Positions 21,839 through 23,215 of a stretch of DNA of 23,215 bases are shown one piece after another (position 1 is the first letter of the stretch; each line of letters starts with the position of its first letter). Location: positions 1-23,215 of the forward strand of contig CAIMVB010000449.1 in the NCBI GenBank assembly GCA_903844785.1, read 5' to 3'. The position numbers and the translations under genes were made by a program. The stretch comes from an uncultured Rhodospirillales bacterium. Lineage in GTDB: Bacteria > Pseudomonadota > Alphaproteobacteria > Acetobacterales > Acetobacteraceae. The notes below the pieces were generated by a model. It saw nothing but the letters and a program-made list of their open reading frames with translations, had not been told where the DNA came from and did no database searches.

Positions 21839-23215
21839 GCGCGGCTTCCCATGGTTTCCGTGCCCGTGGGCGCGGCTTGTCTTCGGCCAAGGCGGCGCTG
21901 GCCAACCAGTAGATTGATCAATCCAATCGCCGCCATCATCAGCACAATCAGGGCGCTGCAATAGGCAATGGCCAGACCATAATCGCCATTGATGACGCGG
22001 TTAATGATAAACACCGTCGCCATTTCATATTGCGCGGAGACCAGAAAAATCACCGCGGAGACAGTCGTCATGGCGCGCACAAAGGCATAGACCAAGGCGG
22101 TGACAATGGCTGGCTTCAACAGCGGCAATACCACGGTGCGGAGGCTGCGGAAGGTGGAAGCGCGCAGTGTAATCGCGGCCTCATCCAGGGATTTATCCAA
22201 TTGGCTCATGGCCGCCACGCCGGAACGCACGCCAACCGGCAGGTTGCGAAAAACAAAGCAGGCAACAAGGATTATGGCGGTGCCGGTAATTTCAAGCGGC
22301 GGCACATTATAGGTAAGGATATAGGCAACACCGATTACCGTGCCCGGCACAGCGAAGGTCAGCATCAGCGCGAATTCCAAAGCGGTGCGCCCGACAAAAC
22401 GCTGCCGCGAAAGCACCCAGGCCGCCAAAAGCCCTAGCCCTGCCGTAATGGGCGCGGCGATGGCGGCAAGCTTGATGGTGGTGAATAGCGAATGCCAGGC
22501 GCCGCCGGAAAACATCAAGGCGCCACTGCTGGTCCATTCCAGCGCGAAGGCGCGCTTGAAATGGGAAAGCGTGGGCGTCCAATCCCGCCCCCAAACGCGC
22601 ACAAAACCGCCAGCCAAGGCCATGGAATAGACCGTAATGGTAAGGAAGGCCCAAGGCAGCGCCACCGCATAGGCGATGCGCTTGATCGGCGCTGGCAGCG
22701 GTGTGGGCAGGCCTACATCCCCCTTCCCTGTCATTGAGACATAGGATCGGCTGCCAATGACCACACGCTGGATGATGAAGGCGCAAAGCGCGATCAGCAG
22801 CATGATGGCGGCCAATACCGCGGCGCGGCCGAAATCCTGCTGCGCGCCCACCACAGCGAAAAAGATTTCGGTGGACAGCACCCCGAAGGAACCGCCCAGC
22901 ACGATGGGGTTGCCGAAATCCGCTAGGCTTTCAACAAAAACCACCAACCAGGCATTGGCGATGCCGGGCAGCATCAGCGGCAGGGAAACCGCGCGGAAGG
23001 TGCGCATGCGGCTGGCGCGCAGCGTTTGCGATGCTTCTTCCATGGCCGGCGAAATACCTTCCACCACACCGATCAGCACCAGAAAGGCTGTGGGCGTGAA
23101 GGAGAAAATCTGCGCGAGGGACACGCCGCCATAGCCATAAATCCAGCGCCCCAATTGCAGGCCAAACAAGCTATCGGCCAATTGGTTCACTACGCCGGAG
23201 CGGCCAAAAATCAGA
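21835..23215 (-). CDS. Fused two-domain ABC permease, Fe(3+)-type (FbpB-like), 5' end beyond the window
   Basis: The minus-strand frame is open through the window edge at 23215, so the start lies outside; a GTG at 23190 is only an internal codon. About 460 residues are visible. Two permease domains follow one another, each with its own EAA-type loop: EEASQTLRASRMRTFRAVSLPL and DEAAITLRASTFRSLRTVVLPL. The first contains ADFGNPIVLGG, common in iron-type permeases of the FbpB/AfuB group. Such fused proteins supply both halves of the pore. Neighbouring phn genes leave open an aminoethylphosphonate role (PhnU-like). The stop overlaps the ATPase start as ATGA. Confidence 0.85.
   Translation of the reverse strand, partial: LIFGRSGVVNQLADSLFGLQLGRWIYGYGGVSLAQIFSFTPTAFLVLIGVVEGISPAMEEASQTLRASRMRTFRAVSLPLMLPGIANAWLVVFVESLADFGNPIVLGGSFGVLSTEIFFAVVGAQQDFGRAAVLAAIMLLIALCAFIIQRVVIGSRSYVSMTGKGDVGLPTPLPAPIKRIAYAVALPWAFLTITVYSMALAGGFVRVWGRDWTPTLSHFKRAFALEWTSSGALMFSGGAWHSLFTTIKLAAIAAPITAGLGLLAAWVLSRQRFVGRTALEFALMLTFAVPGTVIGVAYILTYNVPPLEITGTAIILVACFVFRNLPVGVRSGVAAMSQLDKSLDEAAITLRASTFRSLRTVVLPLLKPAIVTALVYAFVRAMTTVSAVIFLVSAQYEMATVFIINRVINGDYGLAIAYCSALIVLMMAAIGLINLLVGQRRLGRRQAAPTGTETMGSRA

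Overview
The window looks like chromosome of a GC-rich alphaproteobacterium, most likely Rhodospirillales/Acetobacteraceae. That rests on codon choice, an IS5-type transposase remnant of a kind common in that family, and the style of the ABC transporters; the lineage is inference. It falls into four parts: an IS-scarred, more AT-rich left flank (1-3900); a tightly packed plus-strand metabolic operon (about 3876-16376); a second scarred junction (16361-17284); and a minus-strand block of transporter genes that runs off the right edge (17285-23215).

Left flank. A decayed IS3-family element (about 420-860) is followed by roughly 500 bases with no convincing gene. Next comes a minus-strand gene for a 675-residue protein with a C-terminal DUF4214 domain. 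Two copies of a roughly 110-130 bp repeat then lie head to head as a 229-bp imperfect palindrome (3503-3731). A third copy (16860-16990) abuts the truncated end of an IS5-family transposase on the far side of the operon. The right-hand copy of the palindrome and the third copy are direct repeats, so they bracket the whole metabolic operon.

Metabolic operon. The order is: thiolase-fold protein lacking the catalytic cysteine; DUF35 Zn-ribbon/OB-fold partner; family-5 solute-binding protein; DppB-, DppC-, DppD- and DppF-type transporter parts; LacI-family regulator; a double-length (870 aa) family III CoA-transferase; a metallophosphoesterase; and an SDR oxidoreductase. Genes overlap by 1-4 bases or lie within a few tens of bases of each other. 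Upstream are a TTGACA box inside a TTAGCGT-N8-ACGCTAA inverted repeat and a perfect GAAAGCGCTTTC palindrome of LacI-family operator type. The simplest reading is a self-regulated pathway: import an unknown substrate, load it onto CoA, oxidise it (SDR), and cleave or condense it (thiolase-fold/DUF35 pair). I do not recognise this combination as a named pathway, and it is the best candidate for an undescribed system here.

Right block. A Fe(3+)-type ABC permease (cut by the window end) and its ATPase are followed, 78 bases later on the same strand, by phnD-phnC-phnE-phnE, a phosphonate/phosphite-type importer with no C-P lyase or phosphonatase gene in view. Junctions inside this block are ATGA or GTGA overlaps, pointing to translational coupling.
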